From: Streptomyces sp. NBC_01485
GTDB lineage: Bacteria > Actinomycetota > Actinomycetes > Streptomycetales > Streptomycetaceae
Assembly (NCBI RefSeq): GCF_036227125.1
Contig: NZ_CP109435.1
Location: 7,130,001-7,194,000 of the forward strand
Reading direction: 5' to 3'
Length of the DNA stretch: 64,000 nucleotides
The translations under genes were made by a program, and so were the position numbers. Under the pieces are notes generated by a model that did no database searches, had not been told where the DNA came from, and saw only the letters and a list, made by a program, of their open reading frames with translations. This document shows positions 51,174-59,959 of the stretch, piece after piece (position 1 is the stretch's first letter; each line of letters begins with the position of its first letter).

Positions 51174-52523
51174 ATGCACATGAACCGGCAGCTGAACCGG
51201 CACACGAACCGCCGTACAGTCCAGGTCCTCGCCACGGTCGCGGGAGCCGCCCTGCTGCTCCCGGGCTGCACCGGCACCGGAGCCAGCACGAAGGGCGCGG
51301 ACGCCGAGGCGCCCGCCGACCCGGCGAAGGTCAGCGGCACCATCACGGTCCTCACCGTGCGGACCGACCTCGTGCAGGACGGCACGATGAAGAAGTACGC
51401 CGCCGAGTTCAACAAGACCTATCCCAAGGTCAAAGTGGAGTTCCAGGCCCTCACCAACTACGAGTCCGAGATCAAGATCCGGATGAACACGGACGACTAC
51501 GGCGACGTCCTGCTGATCCCCGCTGTCATCAAGAAGGACGACTACCCGAAGTTCTTCGCCTCCCTCGGCACCGCCGCCGAACGCAGCAAGAAATACCGGT
51601 TCACCGAGTTCACCACCGTCGGCGGCAAGGTCTACGGCCAGAGCCCGGTCGGCGTGATGCCCGGCTTCGTCTACAACAAGCGGGTCTGGAAGGAGGCCGG
51701 GGTCACCCAATGGCCCACCACCCCGGCCGAGTTCCTCACCGACCTGAAGGCGATCAAGGCGAAGACCGACGCGGTCCCCTACTACACCAACTTCGCCGCG
51801 CAGTGGCCGCTGACCTCGTGGACGTACGTCGACGGCTCGGTCCACTGCGACCCGCAGGCCACCACGAAACTCGCCGCGGGCGACCCCTGGGCCGCGGGCT
51901 CCGACCTGCGCGTCGGGGACACGCTGCTGTACGACATCGTCAAGCAGGGTCTCGCCGAGAAGGACCCGACGACCAGCAACTGGGAGGAGTCCAAGCCCCG
52001 CACGGCCAAGGGCGAGATCGCCACCCAGTGGCTCGGCACCTGGGCGATCATCCAGTTCCAGGACGCCGCGAAGAAGGCCGGCGTGAACCCGGACGACATC
52101 GGCTTCATGCCGTTCCCCGCCCAGACGGACGGCGCGTACTGCGCGACCGTCGGCCCCGACTACAACCAGGCCGTCAACGTCCACTCCCCGCACAAGGAGG
52201 CGGCCCGCGCCTGGATCGACTGGTTCACCGACAAGTCCGGCTACGACAAGGACAACCTGGCGATCTCCCCGCTCAAGGACGCGGCGATGCCCGAGGTGCT
52301 GAAGCCGTACGAGACGGCGGGCGTCAGACTCATCGAGCTGGACGACGCGGCGGGTGCGAAGGTCAAGCTGATCGACGACGAGTCCGAGGTCGGCATCTAC
52401 AAGCCCGAGTACCGCCAGGACCTGGTCGACCTCGCACGCGGCGCCAAGAAGGGCAGCCTGGACGACTTCCTCGGCGGCCTCACCAAGAAGTGGACCGGGG
52501 CGCAAGCGAACGTGGGCGACTGA
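51174..52523 (+). CDS. Sugar ABC importer binding lipoprotein
   Basis: The product is 449 residues from ATG 51174; GTG 51171 and ATG 51180 are alternatives around the same GGAG site. The signal has a lipobox LLPGC. It is a cluster B solute-binding protein (VKVEFQALTNYESEIKIRM, GFVYNKRVWKEAGVTQWPTT, WLGTWAIIQFQDA). It is divergent from the beta-mannosidase and LacI genes, so manno-oligosaccharides are a reasonable ligand guess. The next gene starts at its last base (TGATG). Confidence 0.88.
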   Translation: MHMNRQLNRHTNRRTVQVLATVAGAALLLPGCTGTGASTKGADAEAPADPAKVSGTITVLTVRTDLVQDGTMKKYAAEFNKTYPKVKVEFQALTNYESEIKIRMNTDDYGDVLLIPAVIKKDDYPKFFASLGTAAERSKKYRFTEFTTVGGKVYGQSPVGVMPGFVYNKRVWKEAGVTQWPTTPAEFLTDLKAIKAKTDAVPYYTNFAAQWPLTSWTYVDGSVHCDPQATTKLAAGDPWAAGSDLRVGDTLLYDIVKQGLAEKDPTTSNWEESKPRTAKGEIATQWLGTWAIIQFQDAAKKAGVNPDDIGFMPFPAQTDGAYCATVGPDYNQAVNVHSPHKEAARAWIDWFTDKSGYDKDNLAISPLKDAAMPEVLKPYETAGVRLIELDDAAGAKVKLIDDESEVGIYKPEYRQDLVDLARGAKKGSLDDFLGGLTKKWTGAQANVGD

Positions 52524-53467
52524 TGACACACACTCCCCTGCACGCCCGCCCCCGCACTCACCCGCACACCCCCGCCCGCGGCACCCCCGCCCGCAGCACC
52601 CACAAGGCCTGGCGGCTGCTGACCCCCTGGCTGTTCCTGCTCGCCCCGCTCGCCCTGCTGATCACCTTCACCTACGCGCCGATCGCCAACATGGTGGCCT
52701 ACAGCTTCACCGACTGGGACGGCGTGAGCCCCGAGCTGCACTACACGGGCGCCGGGAACTACACGGAGATCTTCACCAGGGAGGACCTCTTCCAGGTCTT
52801 CTGGGTGAGCGGCTACTACCTGGCCGCCTCGGTGATCCAGATCGTCGCCGCGCTCTACTTCGCGACGATCCTGAGCTTCAACATCCGTTTCCGGAACTTC
52901 TTCAAGGGCGTGCTCTTCTTCCCGTCCCTGGTCAACGGCGTGGCGATCGGTTTCGTCTTCCTCTACTTCTTCCAGGACCGCGGCACCTTCGACACGGTCC
53001 TCGGCCTCTTCGGCTACCACACCGACCACGCCTGGCTGGGTACCCCCACCTCGGCGAACGTCTCCCTGGCCGGCGTCTCGATCTGGCGCTACCTCGGCAT
53101 GAACTTCGTCCTGTTCCTCGGCGCGATCCAGTCCATCCCGGGGGAGCTGTACGAGGCGGCCGAACTGGACGGCGCCGGCCGCTGGCACCAGTTCCGCTAC
53201 ATCATCCTGCCCGGCATCAAGCCGGTGCTGACCCTGACGGTGATCCTGTCCGTCTCCGGCTCCCTCTCGGCCTTCGAGATCCCGTACATCATGACCGGCG
53301 GGGCGACCGGCACCGAGACCTTCGTGATCCAGACCGTGAAGCTGGCCTTCCAGTTCAACAAGACGGGGCTCGCCTCGGCGGCGGCCGTCGTGCTGCTGCT
53401 GATCATCCTGCTGGTCACCTGGGTGCAGCGACGCCTCGTCCCGGACGACAGGGTGGATCTTGTATGA
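52523..53467 (+). CDS. Sugar ABC importer permease (MalF-like)
   Basis: The product is 314 residues. A His/Pro/Arg-rich N-terminus of about 30 residues precedes six membrane segments (LFLLAPLALLITFTYAPIANM first) with YSFTDWDGVSPEL after the first. The EAA loop is LYEAAELDGAGRWHQFRYIILPGI. It overlaps the binding-protein stop and the next permease start. Confidence 0.92.
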   Translation: MTHTPLHARPRTHPHTPARGTPARSTHKAWRLLTPWLFLLAPLALLITFTYAPIANMVAYSFTDWDGVSPELHYTGAGNYTEIFTREDLFQVFWVSGYYLAASVIQIVAALYFATILSFNIRFRNFFKGVLFFPSLVNGVAIGFVFLYFFQDRGTFDTVLGLFGYHTDHAWLGTPTSANVSLAGVSIWRYLGMNFVLFLGAIQSIPGELYEAAELDGAGRWHQFRYIILPGIKPVLTLTVILSVSGSLSAFEIPYIMTGGATGTETFVIQTVKLAFQFNKTGLASAAAVVLLLIILLVTWVQRRLVPDDRVDLV

Positions 53468-54294
53468 CACGCCGAGCCGTGGCCCGCGCCCTCGTGTACC
53501 TGTCGCTGATCGCCGCGACGCTGATCGTCCTGCTCCCGCTGGGCGTCGTCCTCCTGACGTCCCTGAAGACCGAGAACGAGACGGCGAACGGCGGCGGAGC
53601 GCTCACGCTCCCGCACGACCTGCTGAACTTCCACAACTACGTGACGGCGTTCCAGGACGGCGGCATGCTCAGGGCGTTCGGGAACACCGCCTTCATCCTC
53701 GTCGTCTCCGTCGGCGGAACGGTCCTGATCGGCTCGATGACCGCGTACGCGATCGACCGGTTCACCTTCCGCTTCCGGAAACTGGTGATCGCCCTGTTCC
53801 TGGTCGCCGCGCTGGTCCCCGGGGTGACCACCCAGGTGGCCACCTTCCAGATCGTCCACAGCCTCGGCATGTTCGACACCCGGTGGGCGCCGATCGCCCT
53901 CTACATGGGCACGGACATCGTCTCGATCTACATCTTCCTGCAGTTCGTGCGCTCGATCCCGATCTCCCTGGACGAGGCCGCCCGGCTCGACGGCGCCAAC
54001 GCCTTCACGATCTACCGGAAGATCATCTTCCCGTTGCTGAAACCCGCGATCGCGACGGTCGTGATCGTGAAGGGGATCGCCGTCTACAACGACTTCTACA
54101 TCCCGTTCCTCTACATGCCGTCACAAGATCTTGGCGTGATCTCGACGTCCCTGTTCCGCTTCAAGGGCCCCTACGCCGCCCACTGGGAAACGATCTCGGC
54201 AGGAGCGGTCCTGGTCATCCTGCCGACACTGATCGTCTTCCTGGCCCTCCAGAAATACATCTACAACGGCTTCATGAGAGGAGCGACGAGGTGA
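53464..54294 (+). CDS. Sugar ABC importer permease (MalG-like)
   Basis: The product is 276 residues from ATG 53464 (ATGA overlap). Six membrane segments; the EAA loop reads LDEAARLDGANAFTIYRKIIFPLL. It completes the importer, and no ATPase follows, consistent with use of a shared MsiK-type ATPase. It ends about 60 bases before the convergent RNase D gene, with a shared hairpin between them. Confidence 0.92.
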   Translation: MTRRAVARALVYLSLIAATLIVLLPLGVVLLTSLKTENETANGGGALTLPHDLLNFHNYVTAFQDGGMLRAFGNTAFILVVSVGGTVLIGSMTAYAIDRFTFRFRKLVIALFLVAALVPGVTTQVATFQIVHSLGMFDTRWAPIALYMGTDIVSIYIFLQFVRSIPISLDEAARLDGANAFTIYRKIIFPLLKPAIATVVIVKGIAVYNDFYIPFLYMPSQDLGVISTSLFRFKGPYAAHWETISAGAVLVILPTLIVFLALQKYIYNGFMRGATR

Positions 54295-54324
54295 GGGTCC
54301 TTGAGAAACGGCAGACGACCCGCA

Positions 54325-54355
54325 GCCGCCGTACGACGGAAGGCCCTACGGCGGC
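54325..54355. terminator. Bidirectional hairpin between the importer and RNase D genes
   Basis: GCCGCCGTA at 54325-54333 pairs with TACGGCGGC at 54347-54355. It touches the RNase D stop codon and lies 30 bases past the permease stop. Confidence 0.6.
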
Positions 54356-55641
54356 TAGGCATCCTTCTCGGACAGCGCCGCGACCAACACGGGCGCGACC
54401 TGCTCCACCTGCCAGGCCCGCGCTCCGTACGCGACAAGCGCACCGGCAACGGCTTCCTGGTCGACCGCCGGAGGCTCCCAGCACACCCTGCGCACCGAGT
54501 CCGGAGCGATGAGGTTCTCCTGCGGCATGTTCAGCTCCTCGGCCAGCGCCGAGACGGCCGACCGCGCCGCACTGAGCCGCGCGGCCGCCGCCGGATCCTT
54601 GTCGGCCCAGGCCCGCGGCGGCGGAGGCCCCGTCACCTGCTGCCCCGGCTGCGGCAGTTGGGACTCGCTGAGCGCCTTCGCCCGGTCGACCGCCGCCTGC
54701 CACTGCTCGAGCTGCCGTCGTCCCGTCCGGTGCCCGAACCCGGTCAGCGCGGCCAGCGCCTGCACGTTCACCGGAAGGGCGAGCGCGGCCTCCACGATGG
54801 CCGCGTCCGACAGCACCTTGCCCGGCGACACGTCCCGCCGCTGCGCGATCTTGTCCCGGGTCTGCCACAGCTCCCGCACGACGCCCAACTGCCGCCGCCG
54901 GCGCACCTTGTGCATGCCGGACGTGCGGCGCCAGGGGTCCTTGCGGGGCTCGGGCGGCGGGGCGGACGCGATCGCGTCGAACTCCTGGTGGGCCCACTCC
55001 AGCTTGCCCTGCCGGTCCAGCTCCTTCTCCAGCGCGTCGCGCAGGTCGACCAGGAGCTCGACGTCGAGGGCCGCGTACCGCAGCCACGGCTCGGGCAGCG
55101 GCCTCGTCGACCAGTCGACCGCGGAGTGGCCCTTCTCGAGGACGAAGCCCAGCACGCCTTCGACCATCGCGCCGAGGCCGACCCGCGGGAATCCGGCGAG
55201 CCGTCCGGCCAGCTCGGTGTCGAACAGCCGCGTCGGCACCATGCCTATCTCGCGCAGACACGGCAGATCCTGGGTGGCCGCGTGCAGCACCCACTCGACG
55301 TCGGAGAGGGCCTCGCCGAGCGCGGAGAGGTCGGGGCAGGCCACGGGGTCGATCAACGCGCTGCCGGCGCCCTCGCGACGTAGCTGCACCAGATAGGCGC
55401 GCTGTCCGTAGCGGTAACCGGAGGCCCGCTCGGCGTCGACGGCGACGGGACCGGAGCCGGCGGCGAAGGCGGCGATCACCTCGGCGAGCGTCGTTTCGTC
55501 GACGATCACGGGAGGAATGCCCTCGCGCGGTTCCAGCAGAGGTGTCGGCGCCCCGGAAGCAGTGGATCCGCCATCGTCCGGAGGGGCGCCTCCGGTGGTT
55601 CGCAGTGAGCTGGCTGCTGCGGTTTCTTGGGCGTCGGTCAC
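54355..55641 (-). CDS. rnd: Ribonuclease D-like 3'-5' exonuclease
   Basis: The product is 428 residues from GTG 55641. The DEDD-y exonuclease motifs are visible: Asp and Glu in VAVDAERASGYRY, Asp in LHAATQDLPCL, and Tyr/Asp in RYAALDVELLVDLR. An HRDC helical domain follows (WQTRDKIAQRRDVSPGKVLS) with a C-terminal extension (MPQENLIAPDSVRRVCWEPP) typical of actinobacterial homologues. It probably trims 3' ends of structured RNAs such as tRNA precursors. The N-terminal 30 residues are low-complexity. Confidence 0.92.
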   Translation of the reverse strand: MTDAQETAAASSLRTTGGAPPDDGGSTASGAPTPLLEPREGIPPVIVDETTLAEVIAAFAAGSGPVAVDAERASGYRYGQRAYLVQLRREGAGSALIDPVACPDLSALGEALSDVEWVLHAATQDLPCLREIGMVPTRLFDTELAGRLAGFPRVGLGAMVEGVLGFVLEKGHSAVDWSTRPLPEPWLRYAALDVELLVDLRDALEKELDRQGKLEWAHQEFDAIASAPPPEPRKDPWRRTSGMHKVRRRRQLGVVRELWQTRDKIAQRRDVSPGKVLSDAAIVEAALALPVNVQALAALTGFGHRTGRRQLEQWQAAVDRAKALSESQLPQPGQQVTGPPPPRAWADKDPAAAARLSAARSAVSALAEELNMPQENLIAPDSVRRVCWEPPAVDQEAVAGALVAYGARAWQVEQVAPVLVAALSEKDA

Positions 55642-55668
55642 CTGTCAAGGGTATCTGTGTATGGACGG

Positions 55669-55700
55669 CGCCCGCCGACGGAACGTTCCGTCGACGGGCG
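55669..55700. terminator. Long hairpin upstream of RNase D and downstream of the LuxR-type regulator
   Basis: CGCCCGCCGACGGAAC and GTTCCGTCGACGGGCG form a 32-base near-perfect palindrome (one mismatched pair). It lies about 110 bases beyond the regulator stop and 28 bases before the RNase D start, so it could end the former transcript. Confidence 0.55.
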
Positions 55701-55810
55701 TCAGAGGGTCGTAAACCAGTCAGCTCGGTGAAGTCGGGGTGAAGGAGGGGGGAAGGAGGGGGCGGGGGAGCGCGGAAGGGAGCGCGGGAGAGAGTGCGGG
55801 GGAGGGCGGG

Positions 55811-56470
55811 TCAGTGGATGATGCCGGTCCGCAGGGCCACCGCGACCATGCCGGCGCGGTCGCCCGTGCCGAGCTTGCGGGCGATGCGGGCGAGGTGGCT
55901 CTTGACGGTCAGCGCCGACAGGCCCATCGAGACGCCGATGGCCTTGTTGGACTGGCCCTCCGCGACCAGTCGCAGCACCTCGACCTCACGGCCGGAGAGC
56001 TCGCGGTAGCCGCCCGGGTGGCTCGGGGCGCCCGGGGGGCGGCGGTGCAGACGGGCGGCCGAGCCGATGGGCGCGCCGCCGGGCCGGTTGGGGAGCCCGA
56101 GGTTGGTGCGGGTGCCGGTGACGACGTAGCCCTTGACGCCGCCCGCGAGGGCGTTGCGCACGGCGCCGATGTCGTCGGCGGCGGAGAGGGCGAGCCCGTT
56201 GGGCCAGCCCGCGGCGCGGGTCTCCGACAGCAGGGTGAGGCCGGAGCCGTCGGGCAGGTGGACGTCGGCGACGCAGATGTCGCGGGGGTTGCCGATGCGG
56301 GGACGAGCCTCCGCGATGGACGAGGCCTCGATGACGTCGCGCACACCGAGCGCCCACAGGTGACGGGTGACGGTGGAGCGGACGCGCGGGTCGGCCACGA
56401 CCACCATGGCGGTGGGCTTGTTCGGGCGGTAGGCGACCAGGCTTGCGGGCTGCTCGAGGAGAACGGACAC
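55811..56470 (-). CDS. NarL/LuxR-type response regulator, orphan
   Basis: The product is 219 residues from GTG 56470, with AGGAGG 6 bases upstream. The receiver-like N-terminus has the phospho-acceptor Asp in ICVADVHLPDGSG and the Lys in GGVKGYVV, but only one residue of the acidic pair (VVADPRV), so phosphorylation may be weak or absent. The C-terminal LuxR helix-turn-helix is canonical (LSGREVEVLRLVAEGQSNKA, GLSALTVKSHLARIARKLG). No kinase is adjacent. Conserved at this spot before hemE in Streptomyces, as I recall. Its targets are unknown. Confidence 0.9.
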   Translation of the reverse strand: MSVLLEQPASLVAYRPNKPTAMVVVADPRVRSTVTRHLWALGVRDVIEASSIAEARPRIGNPRDICVADVHLPDGSGLTLLSETRAAGWPNGLALSAADDIGAVRNALAGGVKGYVVTGTRTNLGLPNRPGGAPIGSAARLHRRPPGAPSHPGGYRELSGREVEVLRLVAEGQSNKAIGVSMGLSALTVKSHLARIARKLGTGDRAGMVAVALRTGIIH

Positions 56471-56725
56471 CAGGCCTCCTGGGTGGGGGACGGGAGCCGG
56501 CTCGTGGGGCTCGTGGGGATGAAGCCGGGACGAACCGTGCTTTCAAGGTCACAGTCGTCTTCGGCAGCGAACCCGGGGTCCTTTAGAGAATGATCACGAT
56601 CTAGTGAGTAACAATCTGTGCAATTCGGACACGCGATCGATCATCCGAAGATCGAGTCGGTTTTAAGTGGGTGTCTTACGGGACCGAAAATGGCCGTATC
56701 GACAAAGAGATGGGCAGAGAGACGG

Positions 56726-57394
56726 TCAACGTGACTGCGGCCCCCTGCGCTGTGGCAGCGTCACCACCGACGCGTCCCCCGGACCGGCCGGCGGCAGTCC
56801 CGCCACCTGCGCCAGCAGATCGCACCAGGACGCCAGGTGCGCCCCCGCGTCCGGCACCCCGCCCAGGCCCTCGCGCGGCGTCCACGAGGCCCGGATCTCG
56901 ATCTGCGAGTTCGCCGGGCGCTCCGCGAGCCCGCCGAAGTAGTGCGAACTCGCGCGCGTGACGGTCCCGCTCGCCTCGCCGTACGTCAGCCCGCGCGCCT
57001 GGAGCGCGCCCGTCAGCCACGACCAGCACACGTCCGGCAGCAGCGGGTCGGCGGCCATCTCCGGCTCCAGTTCGGCCCGCACGAGGGTCACCAGCCGGAA
57101 CGTTCCGCGCCAGGCGTCGTGCCCGGCCGGATCGTGCAGCAGCACCAGCCGTCCGTCGGCCAGATCCTGCTCGTCGTCCACGACCGTCGCCTCCAGTGCG
57201 TACGCGAACGGGGCGAGCCGTTTGGGGGCCGGTGTCGGCTCGACCTCGATCTGCGGCCGCAGCCGTGTCGCCCGCAACGCGTCGACGGCGGCCCGGAAGG
57301 GCAACGGAGCCGACGCACTCCCATCCCGGTCCCCCTCGTTCGCGTCATCCATCCCGCCAGCGCCGTCCGACAGTCGTCCCTGAGCCGCAGCCAT
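56726..57394 (-). CDS. DUF3000 protein
   Basis: The product is 222 residues from ATG 57394. Actinobacterial DUF3000 features are clear: FRAAVDALRATRLRPQIEVE, RLAPFAYALEATV, DGRLVLLHDPAGHDAWRGTF and WSWLTGALQARGL. It is a soluble protein of unknown function, regularly found beside hemE and divergent from it, as here, which hints at a link to tetrapyrrole metabolism without proof. Confidence 0.85.
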   Translation of the reverse strand: MAAAQGRLSDGAGGMDDANEGDRDGSASAPLPFRAAVDALRATRLRPQIEVEPTPAPKRLAPFAYALEATVVDDEQDLADGRLVLLHDPAGHDAWRGTFRLVTLVRAELEPEMAADPLLPDVCWSWLTGALQARGLTYGEASGTVTRASSHYFGGLAERPANSQIEIRASWTPREGLGGVPDAGAHLASWCDLLAQVAGLPPAGPGDASVVTLPQRRGPQSR

Positions 57395-57567
57395 GCGGGG
57401 AAGATTAAGGGGAACGGGGCCTTCGCGCAGGGCAAGACACCCGCGCGGGGCTCGCGAACGGGTGCGCGCTGGGCGAACAGGCGCACGGACCGCGCACACC
57501 CGAGAGGTGCTACAGGTACCGCAGGGGGCGGACCCGGCGTCTCGAGGGCCGTGCGAGACTTGCCGTC

Positions 57568-58635
57568 GTGAGCGCGAACGAGAGCCCCGCGGGCCGGCAG
57601 CCGACAGCGACGTACGACAGTGCCTTCCTGAAGGCGTGCAGGCGCGAGCCCGTGCCGCACACGCCCGTGTGGTTCATGCGGCAGGCCGGGCGCTCGCTGC
57701 CCGAGTACCTCAAGGTGCGCGAGGGCATCCCCATGCTGGAGTCCTGCACGCGGCCCGAGCTGGTCACCGAGATCACCCTCCAGCCGGTGCGCAGGCACAA
57801 CGTGGACGCGGCGGTCTACTACAGCGACATCGTCGTCCCCCTCAAGGCCATCGGCATCGATCTCGACATCAAGCCCGGCGTCGGCCCGGTCGTCGAGAAG
57901 CCGATCCGCACCCGCGCCGACCTGGCCCAGCTCCGCGACCTCACCCCCGAGGACGTCTCCTACGTCACGGAGGCCATCGGCCTGCTGACCGCCGAGCTCG
58001 GCTCCACCCCCCTCATCGGCTTCGCCGGCGCTCCGTTCACCCTCGCGAGCTACCTCATCGAGGGCGGCCCGTCCCGCACGTACGAGAACGCGAAGGCGAT
58101 CATGTACGGCGACCCCGAGCTGTGGGCCGACATCCTCGACCGTCTCGCCGACATCACGGCCGCCTTCCTCAAGGTCCAGATCGAGGCGGGCGCCAGCGCC
58201 GTCCAGCTCTTCGACTCGTGGGCCGGCGCGCTCGCCCCGGTGGACTACCGCCGCTCGGTGCTCCCCGCCTCCGCGAAGGTCTTCAAGGCCGTCGAGGGCT
58301 ACGGCGTCCCGCGCATCCACTTCGGCGTCGGCACCGGCGAGCTGCTCGGCCTGATGGGCGAGGCCGGCGCGGATGTCGTAGGCGTCGACTGGCGCGTCCC
58401 GCTCGACGAGGCCGCCCGCCGCGTCGGCCCCGGCAAGGCGCTCCAGGGCAACCTCGACTCGACGGTCCTGTTCGCCCCCACGGAGGCCGTCGAGGCGAAG
58501 ACCCGCGAGGTCCTCGACTCGGCGAAGGGCCTGGAGGGGCACATCTTCAACCTCGGGCACGGTGTCATGCCGTCCACCGACCCGGACGCGCTCACCCGCC
58601 TCGTCGAGTACGTCCACACGCAGACGGCCCGATAG
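57568..58635 (+). CDS. hemE: Uroporphyrinogen decarboxylase
   Basis: The product is 355 residues from GTG 57568. Signatures are PVWFMRQAGRSLPEYLKVRE (substrate-binding Arg pair), GFAGAPFTLASYLIEGG, and GHIFNLGHGVMPSTDPD near the C-terminus. It decarboxylates uroporphyrinogen III to coproporphyrinogen III in haem synthesis. Length is standard. It converges on the rhomboid gene with only 6 bases between stops and is divergent from DUF3000. Confidence 0.96.
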   Translation: MSANESPAGRQPTATYDSAFLKACRREPVPHTPVWFMRQAGRSLPEYLKVREGIPMLESCTRPELVTEITLQPVRRHNVDAAVYYSDIVVPLKAIGIDLDIKPGVGPVVEKPIRTRADLAQLRDLTPEDVSYVTEAIGLLTAELGSTPLIGFAGAPFTLASYLIEGGPSRTYENAKAIMYGDPELWADILDRLADITAAFLKVQIEAGASAVQLFDSWAGALAPVDYRRSVLPASAKVFKAVEGYGVPRIHFGVGTGELLGLMGEAGADVVGVDWRVPLDEAARRVGPGKALQGNLDSTVLFAPTEAVEAKTREVLDSAKGLEGHIFNLGHGVMPSTDPDALTRLVEYVHTQTAR

Positions 58636-58641
58636 GAGCGC

Positions 58642-59454
58642 TCACCACGTGTGCCGGGGCCGGGCCCGTCTGCCGAACAGCAGGCCGCGCGGTTCCGGCG
58701 GCGGGGGTGTGCCCGGCTTGAGCGGCCAGGCCAGCAGCATGCCCACGAGGAAACCGGCGACATGCGCCGCGTACGCCACGGTGCCCGCGTCGGAGACGCC
58801 CTCGCCGGACGAGTACACGGCCTGGAGCCCGAACCAGAAGCCCAGCACCAGCCAGGCCGGCAGGCGCAGCGGCAGGAACACCAGGAACGGGACGAGCACC
58901 CACACCCTGGCCTTCGGATACAGCACCAGATAGGCGCCCAGCACCCCCGCGATCGCCCCCGACGCGCCGATCAGCGGGTCGGTCGAGCCGGCGTTGAGCA
59001 GGGCGAAGCCGTACGACGCCGCGTAGCCGCAGACGACGTAGAAGAGCGCGAAGCGGACGTGGCCCATCCGGTCCTCGATGTTGTTTCCGAAGATCAGCAG
59101 AAACAGCATGTTGCCTAGCAGGTGCAGCCAGCCGCCGTGCAGGAACATCGCGGTCAGGACGCTCAGCGCCGGCGACTTGTCGTAGCCCGGCGGCCCGAGT
59201 TGGCAGGTCGCGCCGCGCACCTCGCCGGTGGGGACGAGCTGCGGCAGCTGATGGTGGATCAACTCGCGCGGTACGGCCGCGAAGTGCTCCAGGAAGGCGT
59301 GCAGATGGCAGCTCTGCGCGAGGTTGCTGTCACCCGCCACGGAGCCGGACAGGCCCGGCATGAACCAGAACACGAAGACGTTCACCGCGATCAGCGCGTA
59401 CGTCACCACGGGGGTGCGGCGCACGGGGTTCACGTCATGGACGGGGATGACCAC
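58642..59454 (-). CDS. Rhomboid-family intramembrane serine protease
   Basis: The product is 270 residues from GTG 59454. Six to seven membrane helices. The catalytic pair is the Ser of GASGAIAGVLGAY and the His of YAAHVAGFLVGMLLA. The L1-loop region HGGWLHLLGNMLFLLIFGNN and the GFWFGLQ motif are conserved. A long, Cys-containing extracytoplasmic loop lies between the first two helices. It should cleave membrane-bound substrates; none is known here. Confidence 0.92.
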   Translation of the reverse strand: MVIPVHDVNPVRRTPVVTYALIAVNVFVFWFMPGLSGSVAGDSNLAQSCHLHAFLEHFAAVPRELIHHQLPQLVPTGEVRGATCQLGPPGYDKSPALSVLTAMFLHGGWLHLLGNMLFLLIFGNNIEDRMGHVRFALFYVVCGYAASYGFALLNAGSTDPLIGASGAIAGVLGAYLVLYPKARVWVLVPFLVFLPLRLPAWLVLGFWFGLQAVYSSGEGVSDAGTVAYAAHVAGFLVGMLLAWPLKPGTPPPPEPRGLLFGRRARPRHTW

Positions 59455-59580
59455 AAGAAATTACTGCCCCCGATCCGTTCGGCGAATCGGTGAACGCGTC
59501 TCTCCACGAGCGCGTATGAACCGGCAACATCTCGCGGCACGAAGGAAGGCGGGCCGCGGGGACGACGTGAGGAACAGGCG

Positions 59581-59853
59581 ATGAACGACCGAGTTACTCC
59601 CCCCATGCACGCCACGCCCGACGGCGAGGCGGAGATCTCCCTGGTGATCCGGCTGCCCTGGGAGGACGTGGCAAGGCTCGGCCAGGAGGCCGGGCGGCTC
59701 GCTTCGCAGATGCAGCGGCCGGTGACGCTGGACGAGGCCGTCAGCAACCGGCTGCGCACGCGGCCGGCCGCCGCGGCGCACGCGAAGCCGATGGAACAGC
59801 ACGCGGCGCCGGCCGCGGTCTCCGCTCTGCCGCGGCTGAGTGGGACTGCCTAG
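59581..59853 (+). CDS. Small conserved hypothetical protein
   Basis: The product is 90 residues with GAGGAAC 6 bases before the ATG. The core EAEISLVIRLPWEDVARLGQ, then SQMQRPVTLDEAVSNRL reads like a short folded domain with a beta-strand and two helices; the C-terminal third is Ala/Pro-rich and probably disordered. I do not recognise the family. It stands alone, with a hairpin downstream. Confidence 0.65.
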   Translation: MNDRVTPPMHATPDGEAEISLVIRLPWEDVARLGQEAGRLASQMQRPVTLDEAVSNRLRTRPAAAAHAKPMEQHAAPAAVSALPRLSGTA

Positions 59854-59870
59854 GAACGTCGCGAGGTGCG

Positions 59871-59901
59871 GCCGCGTGGGGGCTGGTCGCGCCCACGCGG
59901 C
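59871..59901. terminator. Hairpin between the small gene and the flavoprotein gene
   Basis: GCCGCGTGGG at 59871-59880 pairs perfectly with CCCACGCGGC at 59892-59901. The loop GGCTGGTCGCG resembles the loop of a hairpin repeat common after Streptomyces genes. It can serve both convergent genes. Confidence 0.75.
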
Positions 59902-59959
59902 GGAGCCGCGAAACGAACACAGCCCCGCGCTCCTTCAGGGAAGTCGCCCTGACGCCCAC

